Positions 10,008 to 23,600 of a stretch of 40,101 nucleotides of DNA are shown piece after piece. Positions within the stretch are counted from its first letter, which is position 1; each line of letters opens with the position of its first letter. Location of the stretch: positions 16,832 through 56,932 of the forward strand of contig CAMPET010000346.1 of NCBI GenBank assembly GCA_946803715.1, read 5' to 3'. A program made the translations under genes and the position numbers. The stretch is from Beroe ovata (taxonomy: Eukaryota > Ctenophora > Nuda > Beroida > Beroidae). Below the pieces are notes generated by a model. That model had not been told where the DNA came from, did no database searches, and saw nothing but the letters and a program-made list of their open reading frames with translations.

Positions 10008-11289
10008 ATGAATCTGATACTCCTACTCTCGTCTATCGTGGCGTTGTGTCACGGTAACGGCTTCCCCACCTTCAAACAAGAATTTATCTACGAAGATGAG
10101 ATGAAGTGCTCGAGTAAGCCATTTTTCTGAAACTTCCTTACACATTTGTGCTGTTTGACACAGGCTTACAGGACGTGATAGTAGTACACGGGATTAAACT
10201 GACACCCCTCCATTGTTCCCATTGTTGAGATTGACACCAGTTCACGCTGGTTCCTGCCACTTAATACCAGTTTCATGTTTACGGGTTTCGAGTTGTAATT
10301 TGAGTTATAAGAATCACCTAAGTAACGTCTAGTATTTCAGTCTGCAGACTAGTGGTTGACGAGATCGCATTTCGCTTCGAGAAAGTTAATCCCAAATCAA
10401 CTATTGAGGTAGTAGGCTTGTCATGTTCATTGTTCATGAATTTCCTCGAAGCGTGGCGAATATTTACGAATAATGTGAAATCAGTGGCTAGTATTTCAAA
10501 GTGACAGTTTTCCCCAGACTGGAATGGCAGGTATAACATCGGATGGGAAATACAAACAGAAGAAAATTCCGTACATCCTCTCTGATTCCCACATAGCGGA
10601 GATTCTTGATGAGATATGCGAGAACAGGTTGGTAGCTGTGTGTGGTTATGTTGCTGTGTTGCTGTTCTGGGTAGCACTGAGTCACGTGACCACCATCATT
10701 TCAGTTACCACTATGTGCACATGGGCGAGGATCCTATTACCAACTTGCCACACATCCAGAGAATGGTCAGTCTGCGAGGAGAAGCTGTCGACTTGGTCGG
10801 ATCGAAAATCAATATCCAGGATAGAGAGCTCACTCCGGATAAGATAAAGAGAGCTGTAAGTGTTTGTGTTGATTGTGAACATGATTATCTGTGATGATTG
10901 TGAACATGATTGTTAACTATTCATTTCTCTGACTGATTTGAATAGTGTTGTTATTCATTGCTGTTCCTAATCTCATGTTACTCTTTACAGTGTTTTTCCT
11001 TTGTGGAGAAGTATGAAGACGAAGTTATTGCTGAGTTTGTAAAGCTGGTCCAGAGTAAGAGCTTCATTGAACAGAGGAAAAGCCCGTTGAAGAAAGCCAC
11101 TAAACGGTTATGCAATGATAAAGGTACGAGCCGTGTTCATCCAATTACATTTAATTAAATCAATTAAATTACCTACATTTGATTTGTTTTGATTGATTTC
11201 AGTTTTATTTGATCAACTCTTCCTCAAATTGCTTATTTTCAGACTTCTGCTCAGCTGAGTTTCACAAGACGTTACACAAGGAACTGTAA
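10008..11289 (+). CDS. CNPY2-like: Canopy FGF-signalling-regulator-like (CNPY2-type) ER saposin-like protein, 6 exons, 204 aa
   Basis: Exons 10008-10113, 10341-10408, 10518-10627, 10705-10855, 10991-11123 and 11243-11289 give 615 nt with all phases matching. A signal peptide (MNLILLLSSIVALCHG) leads to the family's first CxxC in KCSICRLVVDEIAFRFEKVN. The signature pattern follows: VVDEIxxxxxxVNPKSTIE, DGKYKQKKIPYxxSxxHIAE, EICEN, then SFVEKYEDEVIAEFV, and late cysteines in RLCNDK and DFCSAEF. The C-terminus is HKEL, an ER-retrieval signal like the HDEL of vertebrate CNPY2. Length is slightly above vertebrate CNPY2 (182 aa). Family members are soluble ER proteins with a disulphide-linked saposin-like fold that act in folding or trafficking of cell-surface receptors; that role is known from the family, not seen here. 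Whether it is CNPY1 or CNPY2 cannot be decided. Confidence 0.93.
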
Positions 11290-11529
11290 CATATAGTGGC
11301 TTCATATCCAGTACTCTCGCCGTTCACTTATTGGTCGGTAATGACGGCCCCTTCAACACACAATTCCATGGGTTATTAATTTATTAATGTTTTTCACAAG
11401 ACACGAACAATTTTATGTCATTGTTATGCGATATGTTGTTTCAGAGTTTTTAAAGTTTGACATACCTATGTTACTACGTTAGTTTTTGATTGTTACCTCA
11501 ATCTTGCCTATTTATTTTCTCCTGATTGA
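11290..11529. other. 3' flank of the Canopy gene
   Basis: AT-rich sequence that probably holds the 3' UTR. No clear AATAAA is seen close to the stop codon. Nothing else is recognisable before the repeat block that begins at about 11530. Confidence 0.4.
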
Positions 11530-11803
11530 TCATGACCAGCTCTTCAATCGTCAGCCATTCCACAAGCACGTAGGCAGGGGGCGGTGCCCCTCCCCCCGGG
11601 AAATTTGGACCTATGATGGATATTTTCAAGGACTTCGCCCTTCCATACAGATCTGGCTAAATAAAAACGGGCCCGTGATACTGGAATACTACTATCTATT
11701 AGTAGTATGATGTCGTTGTATATCAGGGCAGTGCCCCAAGACCCGTTTATTTCCAGTTTAACAAAGCAATAAGAGGGCAATTTTAAAGGATTTCACCCTA
11801 TCG
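11530..11803. mobile_element. Repeat family R1, copy 1
   Basis: About 270 bases starting catgaccagctcttcaatcg and ending aggatttcaccctatcgaa. It recurs almost unchanged at 12076-12349. The interior carries a G/C block (gcccctccccccggg) and actactatctattagtagta, a small inverted repeat. A minus-strand frame is open in both copies, with mostly conservative differences, but it has no recognisable motif, and I treat it as noncoding. The two copies are separated by another repeat pair (R2). Confidence 0.75.
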
Positions 11804-11811
11804 AATTGTCG

Positions 11812-11910
11812 ATCGATGATAGACCCTGTCGAGAATTTCGTTTTGCGCGCGCGCGGCGCAAACTTATTCTCGCGGCTTGCATCAGCGGTCTAGCATCGCC
11901 AGACAACCTA
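11812..11910 (+). mobile_element. Short GATCGATGATAGACCCTGTC repeat, copy B
   Basis: This segment has gtcgatcgatgatagaccct, then gagaatttcgttttgcgcgc, then cggcttgcatcagcggtcta and catcgccagacaa, the same box order as copy A at 5890-6010. It is inserted just after the aggatttcaccctatcgaa end of repeat R1. Confidence 0.7.
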
Positions 11911-11927
11911 TCGAACAGATCCCCCCT

Positions 11928-12046
11928 CTAACCTAATCAGTGGCACTTGTGTTTAGCTGTCAGTGTCCACGTCGCGCCTTCTATATACGGAGGGCGCGAG
12001 ACTAAAGATATGTTTATGTTCGCGCGCGAGTTCGTATTATAGTAGA
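11928..12046. repeat. Repeat family R2, copy 1
   Basis: A block starting ctaacctaatcagtggcact and running through gtcagtgtccacgtcgcgcc to cgcgcgcgagttcgtatta. It recurs at 12679-12792 with only a few substitutions. Confidence 0.75.
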
Positions 12047-12075
12047 CGGCCAATTAGTTTACCCATGGCTTTTCN

Positions 12076-12349
12076 CATGACCAGCTCTTCAATCGTCAGC
12101 CATTCCACTGGCACGTAGGCAGGGGGGCAGGGGCGGCGCCCCTCTCCCCGGGAAATTTGATGGATATTTTCAAGGACTTCGCCCTTCCATACAGATCTGG
12201 CTAGATAAAAACGGGCCCGTGATACAGGAATACTACTATCTATTAGTAGTATGATTTCGTTGTATATCAGGGCAGTGTCCCAAGACCCGTTTATTTCCAG
12301 TTTAACAAAGCAATAAGAGGACAATTTTAAAGGATTTCACCCTATCGAA
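12076..12349. mobile_element. Repeat family R1, copy 2
   Basis: This copy starts directly after the single N at 12075 with catgaccagctcttcaatcg and ends aggatttcaccctatcgaac. It is nearly identical to 11530-11803, with small indels in the G/C block. The N exactly at the repeat edge suggests the assembler joined contigs here. Confidence 0.75.
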
Positions 12350-12678
12350 CAAAACTTAATCTCTGGCTTCCCGCTTCTGGGGGCTGCGCCCACAGACCCC
12401 TGCTCCTCATTATAGATGATTTTCTGCTCTTCCTTCAGTACCTTTAAATATCTCATATCGGGACAGTGCGCTAAAACCACAATATTTCCATTTCTACGAC
12501 AAACAATAAAAGCCATGTATTCTGCAATTAAGATGAGTATATAACGCCTCAGGTCATCGCATTTTCTTCAGTTCTTCTTCTGCATAACTTTTTTTCTCCT
12601 CTTATTTTTTTGTTACTGTGACATTTCCTTTATTATAGCAGATTTCGCCCACAACACTCAAAATTTGAAAAATTTTCC

Positions 12679-12792
12679 CCTAACCTAATCAGTGGCACTT
12701 GTGTTTAGCTGTCAGTGTCCACGTCGCGCCTTTCATATACGGAGGGCGCGAGACTAAAGATATGTTTATGTTCGCGCGCGAGTTCGTATTAC
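12679..12792. repeat. Repeat family R2, copy 2
   Basis: Second copy of the block at 11928-12046, starting ctaacctaatcagtggcact and ending ttcgcgcgcgagttcgtatta. Together with R1 it gives an R1-R2-R1-R2 order across 11530-12792, as if one composite unit of about 550-600 bases had been duplicated in tandem and then diverged by insertion. Confidence 0.75.
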
Positions 12793-13778
12793 TGATTCGC
12801 GCGCGCGGTGCCTTGCAACAGAACACGCACACCACGTGCAGCGGCAGTCGGCACAAAGACAGACAATTTCCCTTTTTGTGCCGCAGCAAAAAATGAGTGC
12901 ATACATCGTTTCTGACATGACACAAATGTGTCATCACGACTGACGACGGTTGATATGAATTGATATTATTCATATACACTCAAATACGCTATAAGTAGAA
13001 ATAGAAATCCAGTGTAACAAGCTGTAATACATGTACAGTAATCAGTAACATCAAGTTGACATTTGAATTAATTTAAATGCTTTTATATAAGCACAAGTAT
13101 GAAATTTCACCAATGACTAAAATTCATTGCTCGTTTTTGCGAAATAGTTTTATATGCTCCGGTTTCGATAAACTATAGAAGTTACAGCAATCTGGATAAA
13201 ACACTAAAAACTCACAAGTTCTCTTTTCCAAATTCAAGAAACTTTGATCTATTGATATACCATATAGGTCATGCTTTAGTGTCCGTTTGATTAATGAAAA
13301 TCAGCAGGATTCTGTGATATGATTGCAAGTTTCATTAATTTCTAGACAATAGTCGGTGCAGCATGATCCTCCCACGCACTACAGTGTAGCTCTCTGTTGA
13401 AACGCCCACCACAACTCGTTGCAATAACTCTTAAAATCCTGATCAACGAATGGGAACTCTGCTTTATAGCCTCTTGGCATAATCTATGATAAAATGGCGT
13501 TGTTCTCTCGCATTGCCTGCTGCTGAAGTGTTTTATACTGTCAGTGCCGCCGCGGGACTATAATTAAACTTAAATATCGATGTCAATAACTGTCGGAGTA
13601 GTATAGAGAATTTTGGCCTTTAAACTGCCTCAAATGCTACAAAATTAACTATCATTTATCAATTCCCTGACAGGAGTTGATTGCATGCTTATCGACAAGC
13701 ATGATCGAGCTAGTGCTACAGTTACCATGATATAGAATAGTCACCTTGAGACGCAGGATGTTTGTTGCCCCTCTGATC
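12793..13778. other. AT-rich spacer between repeats and the 3' end of the TTLL6-like gene
   Basis: No convincing coding region. The segment nearest 13778 probably holds the TTLL6-like 3' UTR. A short inverted repeat, gcttatcgacaagc, is seen at about 13687-13700. Confidence 0.5.
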
Positions 13779-14604
13779 CTAGTTGACTTGGTAGTCCTGC
13801 GATATAACAGCATTGTAGTCAAACATGAGAAACACCATCATCGAGAATACGCTCATTTTGACCCCCATCTCCCTGATACAACCTCTTGAAGTTGACGACA
13901 AACACTTGAAACCACCATACAAATACACATACCTTGACACATCGTACTGCTGTGACGGAGGGTTCGCACTCTTGATATAGAGGTCTGTCCGCTGAGATAC
14001 GGGCGCTGGCCCTGACACCACAGACAGATTGACATTGTTAGCGGCACTCCTAGGCAGACTGTACACAGAGCACATCTGACCGCTGACACCACCACCAGCT
14101 GAGGGACCGGTTGCACCACTTGCACCATGAACCAGAGCAGGACCACTTGTGTGATTCGGTGGTGTCATCCCTGCGATAATGTGGTGTCATTGTGACCGTT
14201 GTCGGTTGTATCGTGTAGTAACAACGCACACTGCTGTGCTGTGTCGTGAAACATTGCATGACTGCGTCGGTATACTCATACTGGGTGAGCCTTGACATAA
14301 TGACGCACTGGGTATATAATATGTGTGAGTTTGAACCATGCACCGTATCAAAATTCGTGATTTAACATGCTGATGCGAATTACTGAATTATGGCAAGTCA
14401 TGATAAACTTAATAAGTTAGGAGCCAGGAGTGGGCTGAAAGTTGATAAAGTAAACTAGAAAATGGCACTAAAACTAAATCTAATCCCCAATTCTGACACC
14501 GTCTTCATAAGACATCGTTGACGGTTAATAACATAACAACGTCCAGCGACACGTGTATCAAGAGCTACGCGTAGCTCGTGTACGCCAAATGTCGCTTGCC
14601 ACGC

Positions 14605-14636
<32 letters not shown>

Positions 14637-17600
14637 CACACACTCACCTCGGTGTAGAAGTCTCTTGTCTTGATCATCCACTCGGGCAGTGACGTCATCA
14701 GATGTTGCAGTGGTGCCCATGCTCAGATATGTGGGTCGTTGTTGCCACAGTCTCTGTCTCTGTATGTGGTATTCCCCACGGACACCACCCTTCTCTCCCC
14801 CTCCCTGTGTCAATGAGTGGTGTAAACAACGTTTCAAGTTGTGCCCAAATAAGGCCCTAGAATTATAGCAGAAGCATTACTCTCAGCTTCAGAGGATGTC
14901 GACAAATACCAGTTGTGAGAAAGAGTGCTTGTCTTGAACTTTGAGTACTTCCGACTCACTGGTTGCCTGTTTCGCTCGTATGAGTGCTCCTTCTCTAAAC
15001 CCGTAGTTGCTTTGGTTCTGCGATTGAATATTAGCATGAATATATCAGATATTGATTCTATAAACAGTAGACACGAATATGATCGTTTTGTCGGATGATG
15101 TCCGAACAACCTTAACCAGCCATAATCTCTTTCATGATCATTGAGCTGCGCAGCTTAGACAATTTAAATTTTAAGTGATATCGGGTTATCTTACCTACTT
15201 GCTATCTTACACACAGTTACACTGAACTGCACCACTACATTTATAAGAACAGTTTACGAGTTATGAGTTCCAACAAAGCTGTGTGGTGTTATTATGTGGT
15301 GGTTACCTAATCGCATGTGGTGGTTACGTAATCGCATGATCCGCGTAGCTCGCTTACCTTGACCGTTATTCTCGTAGATTGCAGCATTTCCGTCACAAAG
15401 TCCGATATCCCGAGGGCCCGGACGAGGTTGTCCCGTTCCATCATCCCACTCAGTCGGTCCAGCTCCTCCTCCTCGTTGATGGGGACTGGTTTGGTCGTAT
15501 CCCACTTCGTCTGGCCGGTGCCCGGGCCACCACTGGGGTCGTTCACCTGTACACGCACACGTGTTATTTTGCAGATGGTTACCTAGGGTCATATATATTG
15601 CAGCTACCTACCGTATATACTAACACGACTTGCGCGAGTTAGTAGGAATCTTAATACTGGGTAACTATTTCACATAGACGTACAGATTAAGTTACGTGGA
15701 CTATAAGTATAACATGTGCATGATGATAAACTCATAAAATATAAACTGTTTCGATAGTTTCGTTAAAAGCTTCCAGATGAACACGTGATTCAACGCGGTG
15801 TCAAACGAAACTATCATTGAAATGGTTTCTAAGTTACGCAGTTCACTCACCAGGTACAACAGATGAACGTATATGGAAGCAAAACGTATAATTCGTACAT
15901 GGAAGCAAAATTATCGAAACAGTTTTCACTCGCCCAGTTTTAAGGTTATAACATAACCCACTTTCCCACTATGTTTACTGTTTAGCAGACTATAAATGCT
16001 TTTAAACTGCTCCACTTAGTCCGACAAACATCACGTCATCACTAATTCTTTGAAATCATAGATCTATACACATTCATAGATGAGATTTTGGATGTCTCCT
16101 TAAGATTGAAAAACTTACTATATGAGAAAAACATTCTGTATTATATTGAAGAAATGGTTAATCTCCTCAGACCAACCCCTATATATTCTCCCATGATTTG
16201 TGATCTGACAACACTTTTCCCCATTCTAGCGACACTCTTGCCATGAACTGGGAGAACATTCTGACAGGTCTCTTGGGGACACTGCTTTTCCTGGGCAGTC
16301 TCCTAGGGATGCTCTCCAACGGGACTGCCCTCCACTTCTTCTCCACAAACTGCAAATCCAGTGTTTTCTCCAAGATTTTCCTCGTCGCATCCGCCACGGA
16401 CTTCCTGACCTCCGTCCTGTCCGTGTTCGTGGCGTTGTCGTACTTCCTGGACCGAGAGCCGGGTGCATTCTCCGACTATACATTCAACGAGATGTGGGGC
16501 TCGCTCTGGAACTTCGTGTCTCGGTACTCGGCATATATAGTAGCGGTGATGAGCATTACGAGAACAGCAAGAATCGTATTTCCATTCCGGGCCATCCAAA
16601 GTCACCTGGTCATCACGAGCCTCGTCCTTTTTGGGGCGTGGCTGGTCTCGACCACGCCCTATTTTCATGGCATTCCCCATTACTACAAGAAGGAGTGGTG
16701 TGCTCTCGCACTGAACAAGTCACAGTTCATCAAGGCTGGCAGTCAGGATGCGCGGTACTACCTCATTGTTCTGGCAATTCCTGGTCTCCTTATCGCCAAC
16801 ATTCCTTTTGTCTGTGTGAGTGCATCGGTCAGCTTCATCAAGATATACACCACCATGAGGGTGAAGAAGGTTGTGATCAACAAGGCTATAACCGCGGCTG
16901 CAGCAGAAACCACCAGAAGCAACAGAGGACAGCAGCAAAGGTCAAGGCAAAGCAGATCGAACAGAAAGGATAGCTCCCTTCAGTCGGGCATCACAATTCT
17001 CTGTGTGGTTCTGATTTATCTTCTCCTCAACATTCCATACGCAGGAGTTTACCTGTATGTACAGATTATTTCTAAAGTGAAGTCAGTCTCGCCGGCCAAT
17101 GTGTTTACATCGCACATCGTCAAGAAGTACATGATCGGAATGACACACATCCTGAGCATATCACTCAATGCAATCCTCAATCCGGTGGTCCTCTACCTCA
17201 GGATGACCAGTTTCAAGGACCACGTTGACACACTCTTCAGCTGCATAGTGTACAGGAGGAAGGGGAGGGCTCGAGACAGGTTCAGGAAGAGACGAGGACA
17301 ACTCAACAAGGTGATCCTGAACAAGAATACCGTCCCCCAAGCCTCAAATCCGATCGGGGGATCAAGCTCCATATCCAGAAGGATGCAGCCTCTGTGGGCT
17401 TCCAGCAGCAATCAATCCAGTTAACTCAGGAAGAAGTAGCCAGTTCAATTGAAAAAATTCTAGTTTGGAACTGGTTAGTTCATAAGCCAGCATTCATTTT
17501 CCAATTCTTTGTTACAGCTGTTAGTGGTATTCCTATCCAAAGTTAATTATATTACACCAGTGTGAACTGTTGAAGAATTAGACAGCATGGACTGTTGAAA

Positions 17601-20600
17601 AGCAGGTATTTTTCCAATAACCGCTTGACTTGTGATCACTACACAGTGTAGTACACACAGCTTTACACACAGCTTTACGTGGTTCTATTGCTAGCTTCAT
17701 GTTTAAAACTGTGTCATAGTAAAATGGTTTTTATCTTTGATGTTCACACTTTGATGAGTGGGGAAGGTACATTCCATTTCAAATCCACCTTACGTAAAAT
17801 TCAAGTTTGAGCAGCCCAATTCTCAGACATGACGATTGTTAAACTCCGCTATAACACAAAGGTAACTTATTACTTTTCACTTAGACCATATATGTCGCTG
17901 GACCATATATGTCGCTGGAAAGTTTTTGTGAATCGGTAGCGCACAAGTACCCACGCCAGTTATTGCGGAGTGAGCATTAACAGTTAAAGAGTTAAGGAGT
18001 ATTAAGGAGTATTAAGGAGTATTAAGGAGTATTAAGGAGTTAAGACACGCGTCACAGTATAATAGTTCACTGACACTGCTGTTGTGCTACACACACACTG
18101 TACACAACACGGTGAGGGGAGTGTGTGAAACCCGCCTGCACGCCATGCATATAGCTTACCCTCGTTAACATTTTGAACATCCCAGGGTAAAATGAGTCCC
18201 CAGAGAGTTGCGATAGCGCAGACACACGGCCCATGTAACAATGCACTTTGAGGTACTCATTTTGAGCTGGTTTGATAGCAACAGTTGGCATCTTAATTAC
18301 AACATTCTCACGGGCCTTCTCAAACGTTAGGTTCCGCAGTTTGGATGCCTCTTTGAAAACATTTTCATTGGGCGCAGAGTCCGCCAGATGGTTTATTTCT
18401 TCAGATATGGTGTCATACTGGACAGATCCGGTGTTGGTCATTTGTATGGGGAACCGAGGGGAGCCTGGAGGGAGCTGTTCCTGCATAGTGCAGGTCACGT
18501 GATAGATAATTATTTTGGCAAAAGTAAAAGTGCGGTAAGTGTAAATCAAAATAGAGAATAGAGATGTGAGGGGATAAGTGAAGTAAGGCCAAAAGGGTCC
18601 ACTATAGTCACTACTGAAAGGGGATGGACCCGAAGAGTCCACGCAATCGCACTACAACACTGGGGCATTACAGTAGTAGGGCACTACAGCACTAGGGCAG
18701 AAACAAGTCTCAGATGCCATAGTTTACTGTTTAGGGTCCCAAAGGTAAGGGGTCTCGTGATATAGTTGTGTGGGGTAAATATTGAGGTGAGGGTATGTAG
18801 TGGAGGTAGAGGTAAGGAGTGAGGTAGGGGGGGAGGCAAATGAGATGAGGGTTCAAGTGAGCATGGTCAAGGGGTGAAGCATGAAATTTAACTAGAAACT
18901 CAATACTTGAATGTAAAGTAAACGTAACATAATGTGGGCACAACTCATCTTACCATTTTGAAAGAGGGGCGTTTATACAGTCTCTCAGGGACTGGTCTAA
19001 CTTTCTTCTTGATTCTCCTGCGGCCTGCGGCCTCGCCACTCTCCCCTCCATCAGCTACCCTCGGCCGGGGCTTGCCCTCATTCTGCTTTGCAGCAATTGC
19101 TTCCCGCTGTTGTCGGGCACACTCTTGCCGTGCTTTAGACGCAACCTAAACGTGGGAACTGTCAACTTCTTGTCAGTCGATGATATATTCAATCTCTCTA
19201 ATCTGTGAACAATTCAGCTTCACAGGTTCATGAAGCTGCAGTTTCGTGACGGTTCGATTCACCTATTATGCCATTCCCGGCGCAAAAATTTGCAGCATAT
19301 GCAGAGAAATGGGGAGCTGTTCACATTGGAATATCAATTTCATTAAAACCTGTTTAACCCCAAAGACTCCCAGATAAAAATAGTGAATAGGATAGTTAGG
19401 AAGTGGAAACGGGAGTGGGGGAGTGTATTTAGGGTCAGCAGGCAGGTTATACCACCACTGTGACCAGAAGTACCTGTGCTGCTGCACCCAAGATCTTATA
19501 TAACATGTATAAGTAGGATCGACATGCTTGAGGGAGTCCATATGGTACATTTAAAAATAGGCCAAAAAAGACTTATTTCTCTTCCAAACGATCGAACATT
19601 CTCATTTGGACGTACTGTTTCAAGGTAGTAGTGATATTGCTGCGTAGAACTTAAGCAGACTGTGTTCCGTAGACTATAGTTAGACGATAAAGGATAAGGC
19701 TGTTTTCTCTAAGCAGTAGACAATATTATTATACAGTATACGATATAGTACAGCCTCAATTATATCATTTTCTTACCACCTTATTACCACCTGAGTGTTT
19801 ATCACCCTATTGTTTACCACCCTTTTGTTGATTACCCTTTTGTCTTATCCATGAACTCAGTAATAATAAATTCACGGAGTATTGAGAGAGCTCTTAAGAC
19901 ACGGTTTAATTTAGGGATATTGATACCCGGGTGAAAACTAGCAACTCAGCTGCCGACCCCGCCCAGATATATATCAGAGTTATGAACTCACTGTCTCAGT
20001 GAAAAGAGAGCCACTCTGCTGGAAGAATGGTTTGTACTTTGCCTCGTTCACACACGGATAGATGCATCTGTACCCCCCAGCATTATTCCCCTCCACCTGC
20101 TCTAGGACTAGGGCGTACGCCTTGTCCGACTCCAGGGACTCCTGGTTCTGTTGCTGGCGCGCGCCGCTCTTAGCGAACAGACGCTCCTTCACCCTCCTCT
20201 TGTCTTCTTCTATACACCGCTTCCTGTGTGGTAATATAAGGAGGATTAGAGCAACAGAGCTATAAGTTATAACACACACAGCTGGTCTCATACGGCATGC
20301 GATCTCAGGATTTCAATGTCATATTGTGTAAATTGAGCAACTCAACTTCTGTCGTTTGATCAATTATGACAGACTATACAAACTGTTTACCTTTCTAAAT
20401 AGCTGCAGTTTAGCATTCTGATGGTGTCTGAGAGGAATCCTTCCTTCACTTCCTTATCCAGCGGAGAGTCAGTATGGAAACTTGGGGAGTGATTCACCTG
20501 GCAATAGAAACTTAGAACTATGGTTAATCTATGACAACATAGTTGACTGTTGTGATTTGGTGGGTCTCACAGATTTTCATCCTTGAAAAATAAAATTTGA

Positions 20601-23600
20601 CCTATCTGATCCACGTCACGTGAATCAGGAGGGTAATTAGAATTTGACCCTCCCGGTCCACCATAGATACGACAGCATTTGGGAAATCAGACACCGATTC
20701 TCACACATACCTCAATGAGCCACGGCTTGAGCTTTCTGTCGAGCATGATATCGAATCCCAATATCTCGAAACAAGCACTACCCCTGTTGTGATTGGGGAA
20801 GCAAGTTCTGTAGTTGTGTTTCAATGTCGGGTGGGACACTATCAGCGTTTTGATGATCACGTCCTCAATGTCAGCCCATATTTTCTCCCTGTTGTAGCCA
20901 TTTTCCTCGAACCACTTGTTCAGATGAGATATTTTCCTGATAAAAGTTGAGGGTTATGACCTGTGTCGTTCAATTTTCTCATCTCAGTACAGTTGTCAAG
21001 TGGTATAACCATCAACACCATTAGGATATGAGACAGTTTTGAATCTGAACTGTATTTCGTCCACTTGGTTATAAAATGAGCTGGGCAATACACAACGTGA
21101 TTCTAAATACTTTCATAATGAAATCCACTACATAACCCATAAACCACACTATTTATGCCATTTATATATTTTCTGAACGCACTCAACAGGCCTTAACAGT
21201 ATTGCTTAAGTCATTTTGGCCACATAACCCACAAAACCGGTTAGATAGATTCGCAAAACTGGTACGGCGAACGAATCCTTTTACATGCAAAATTATGACC
21301 ATTTTAACCAGATTCTCATGCTTTAGACAAGTAGGTAGTCAAAATTTCAAAGTAAAGAGCAGGTGTCAAGAGCAGGTGGATAATAGCATGGTATCCATGT
21401 CAACGCGCGCGGCGCAAATTTGAACTTGCGCGGAACTCTCAATGTCAAGTGCTTTCGCGCCTTACGCAAAGTTTATTGATTACCCGCCAAAACCATCATT
21501 TTCCTCTCAAACTCACAAACCCTCTGAAGCCGCAAAACTCAAGAATGCAAATGCAGAAATGCGAATTCAGACATTTCAGGAATGTACACTAATTAACAGA
21601 TACACGCCTGCAGATAAGTTAAAGGGAGTGTTGCCGTATAGCAAACATACATAGGGAGTTTCCTGAATGCAGATTTTCTATACCTAGATATTTTTGAACT
21701 ATTCAAAGTTCGACGATTGGAAGTTAAAATTGAGATAACAATTTGGGCAAATATCAATGGTAACATTGCATCAGACTCACCGTTTATGACCCTTTTCATC
21801 GTCTCTGATGAAATCACTCGAATGTTTTGTTATAGCATAGTTGGTGAGATGCATCATGACATCATCCTGAGATGAAGCAATAATGAGGAATGAGGGATAA
21901 TGAGGAATGAGGGATGAAATGGCAAATTATAATCATTCCCAATTAGTGCTTATTGGTTATAGCTAGACTACCTGACTCATGAAGTGCATGAGTTGTGGCA
22001 GTATCGCATCAAATTTTCTTAATTATGGTAATTAAAAGTCCATTATAGGAATTTTAATTACACTCCTCTGTAATTATCAACTATTTATAGATCAAGCTGG
22101 GATGAAAGATTCCCGCCGCACAATCTCTCTCTTTCACCAAACTATAAATCTCCCCTCATCATCACCCTTCTCGACCATGACAGATGAAATGTTGACGCCT
22201 GATGCGTAATACCTACTGCTTGTCAGTATTTGAAACATCAGCAAGCACATTTTTGTGTGTAACGATGAAAATTGAAATAAGTCATCCGATGCTGTGATAT
22301 GTGCTGTTGACTGTGACCGGCAAAAGAATTTCAATATATTTTCAAACTGCAAAATAGAGTAAAGAGTTAAATTGTTGACGCAGAAGATGCAGAATTATAT
22401 TGATTTGCATGACTTGTTTTGCTTGCTGTTCGATGTTCATTGATCAAAGTAATTTTCTTTCTAAAAGAGGAGTGAAAAATGTCAAATCTGCAGCTTTTCT
22501 TAAAAGGAGGTGATAAAAAGGAAGTGATGATTACACGTGTAAAATGTATAGAAAGAGAGTGATGTAAGTGTAAAATCCTGCACACCAACATACACACATT
22601 ACTCATAGCAGATATGAATCACACATTCACGCAATGCATTGCATATATTATTCGCGGTTTTACTGTGGCATGTAATTTTTACAGGGTGTGTATAGTGTAT
22701 AAGAAGGTAACAAAGCAAGGTATAGGTTATGGTGATAATGTTGAAGTTTGAACTGATAACATCATGTTGTCATAATAAAATCATGTGGATTGTTGACATC
22801 ATGATGTCATCATGTTGACATCATGATGACACCATGTTGACATCATGATGACACCATGTTGACATCATGATAACATCATGTTGACATCATGTTGACATCA
22901 TGATGCTATCTGTTGACATCATGATGTCATCATGGTGACATCATGATGCTATCTGTTGACATCATGTTGACATCATGTTGACATCATGATGCTATCTGAT
23001 GACATCGTGTTTCATGATGACATCATGTTGACATCATGATAACATCATGTTGACATCATGTTGACATCATGCTATCTGTTGACATCATGTTGACATCATG
23101 ATGACATCATGTTGACATCATGATGACATCATGTTGACATCATGATAACATCATGTTGACTTNTGACATCATGATAACATTATGTTGACATCATGTTGAC
23201 ATCATGATTACACCATGTTGACATCATGATAACACCATGTTGACATCATGATGACATCATGATGACATCATGTTGACATCATCATGACATCATGATGACA
23301 TCATGATAACACCATGTTGACATCATGTTGACATCATGTTGACATCATGTTGACATCATGATGCTATCTGTTGACATCATGTTGACACCATGTTGACATC
23401 ATGTTTCATGATGACATCATGTTGACAACATAACATCATGTTAACATCCTGTTGACATCATGATGCTATCTGTTGACATCATGTTGACAACATGATGACA
23501 TCATGTTGACATACCACGTTGCTGTTCGATGGATCCTGGTACGGGGTGACAGCGAATCTAACCAGCCCGTCCTTGTACACGTATATCCTCAGTGGATCGC

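Noticed and set aside
14834-15109. Minus-strand 91-codon frame considered as an extra TTLL6-like exon
   Set aside because: The exons on both sides (15546-15358 and 14804-14648) already join in phase, and this frame lacks usable splice sites.
18934-19149. Plus-strand open frame at the TTLL6-like exon
   Set aside because: It is a shadow of the minus-strand exon 19145-18954, which carries the conserved [11 protein letters not shown] helix.
22785-23511. Possible CRISPR array
   Set aside because: Units are contiguous 12-15-mers without unique spacers, in an animal intron; it is a minisatellite.
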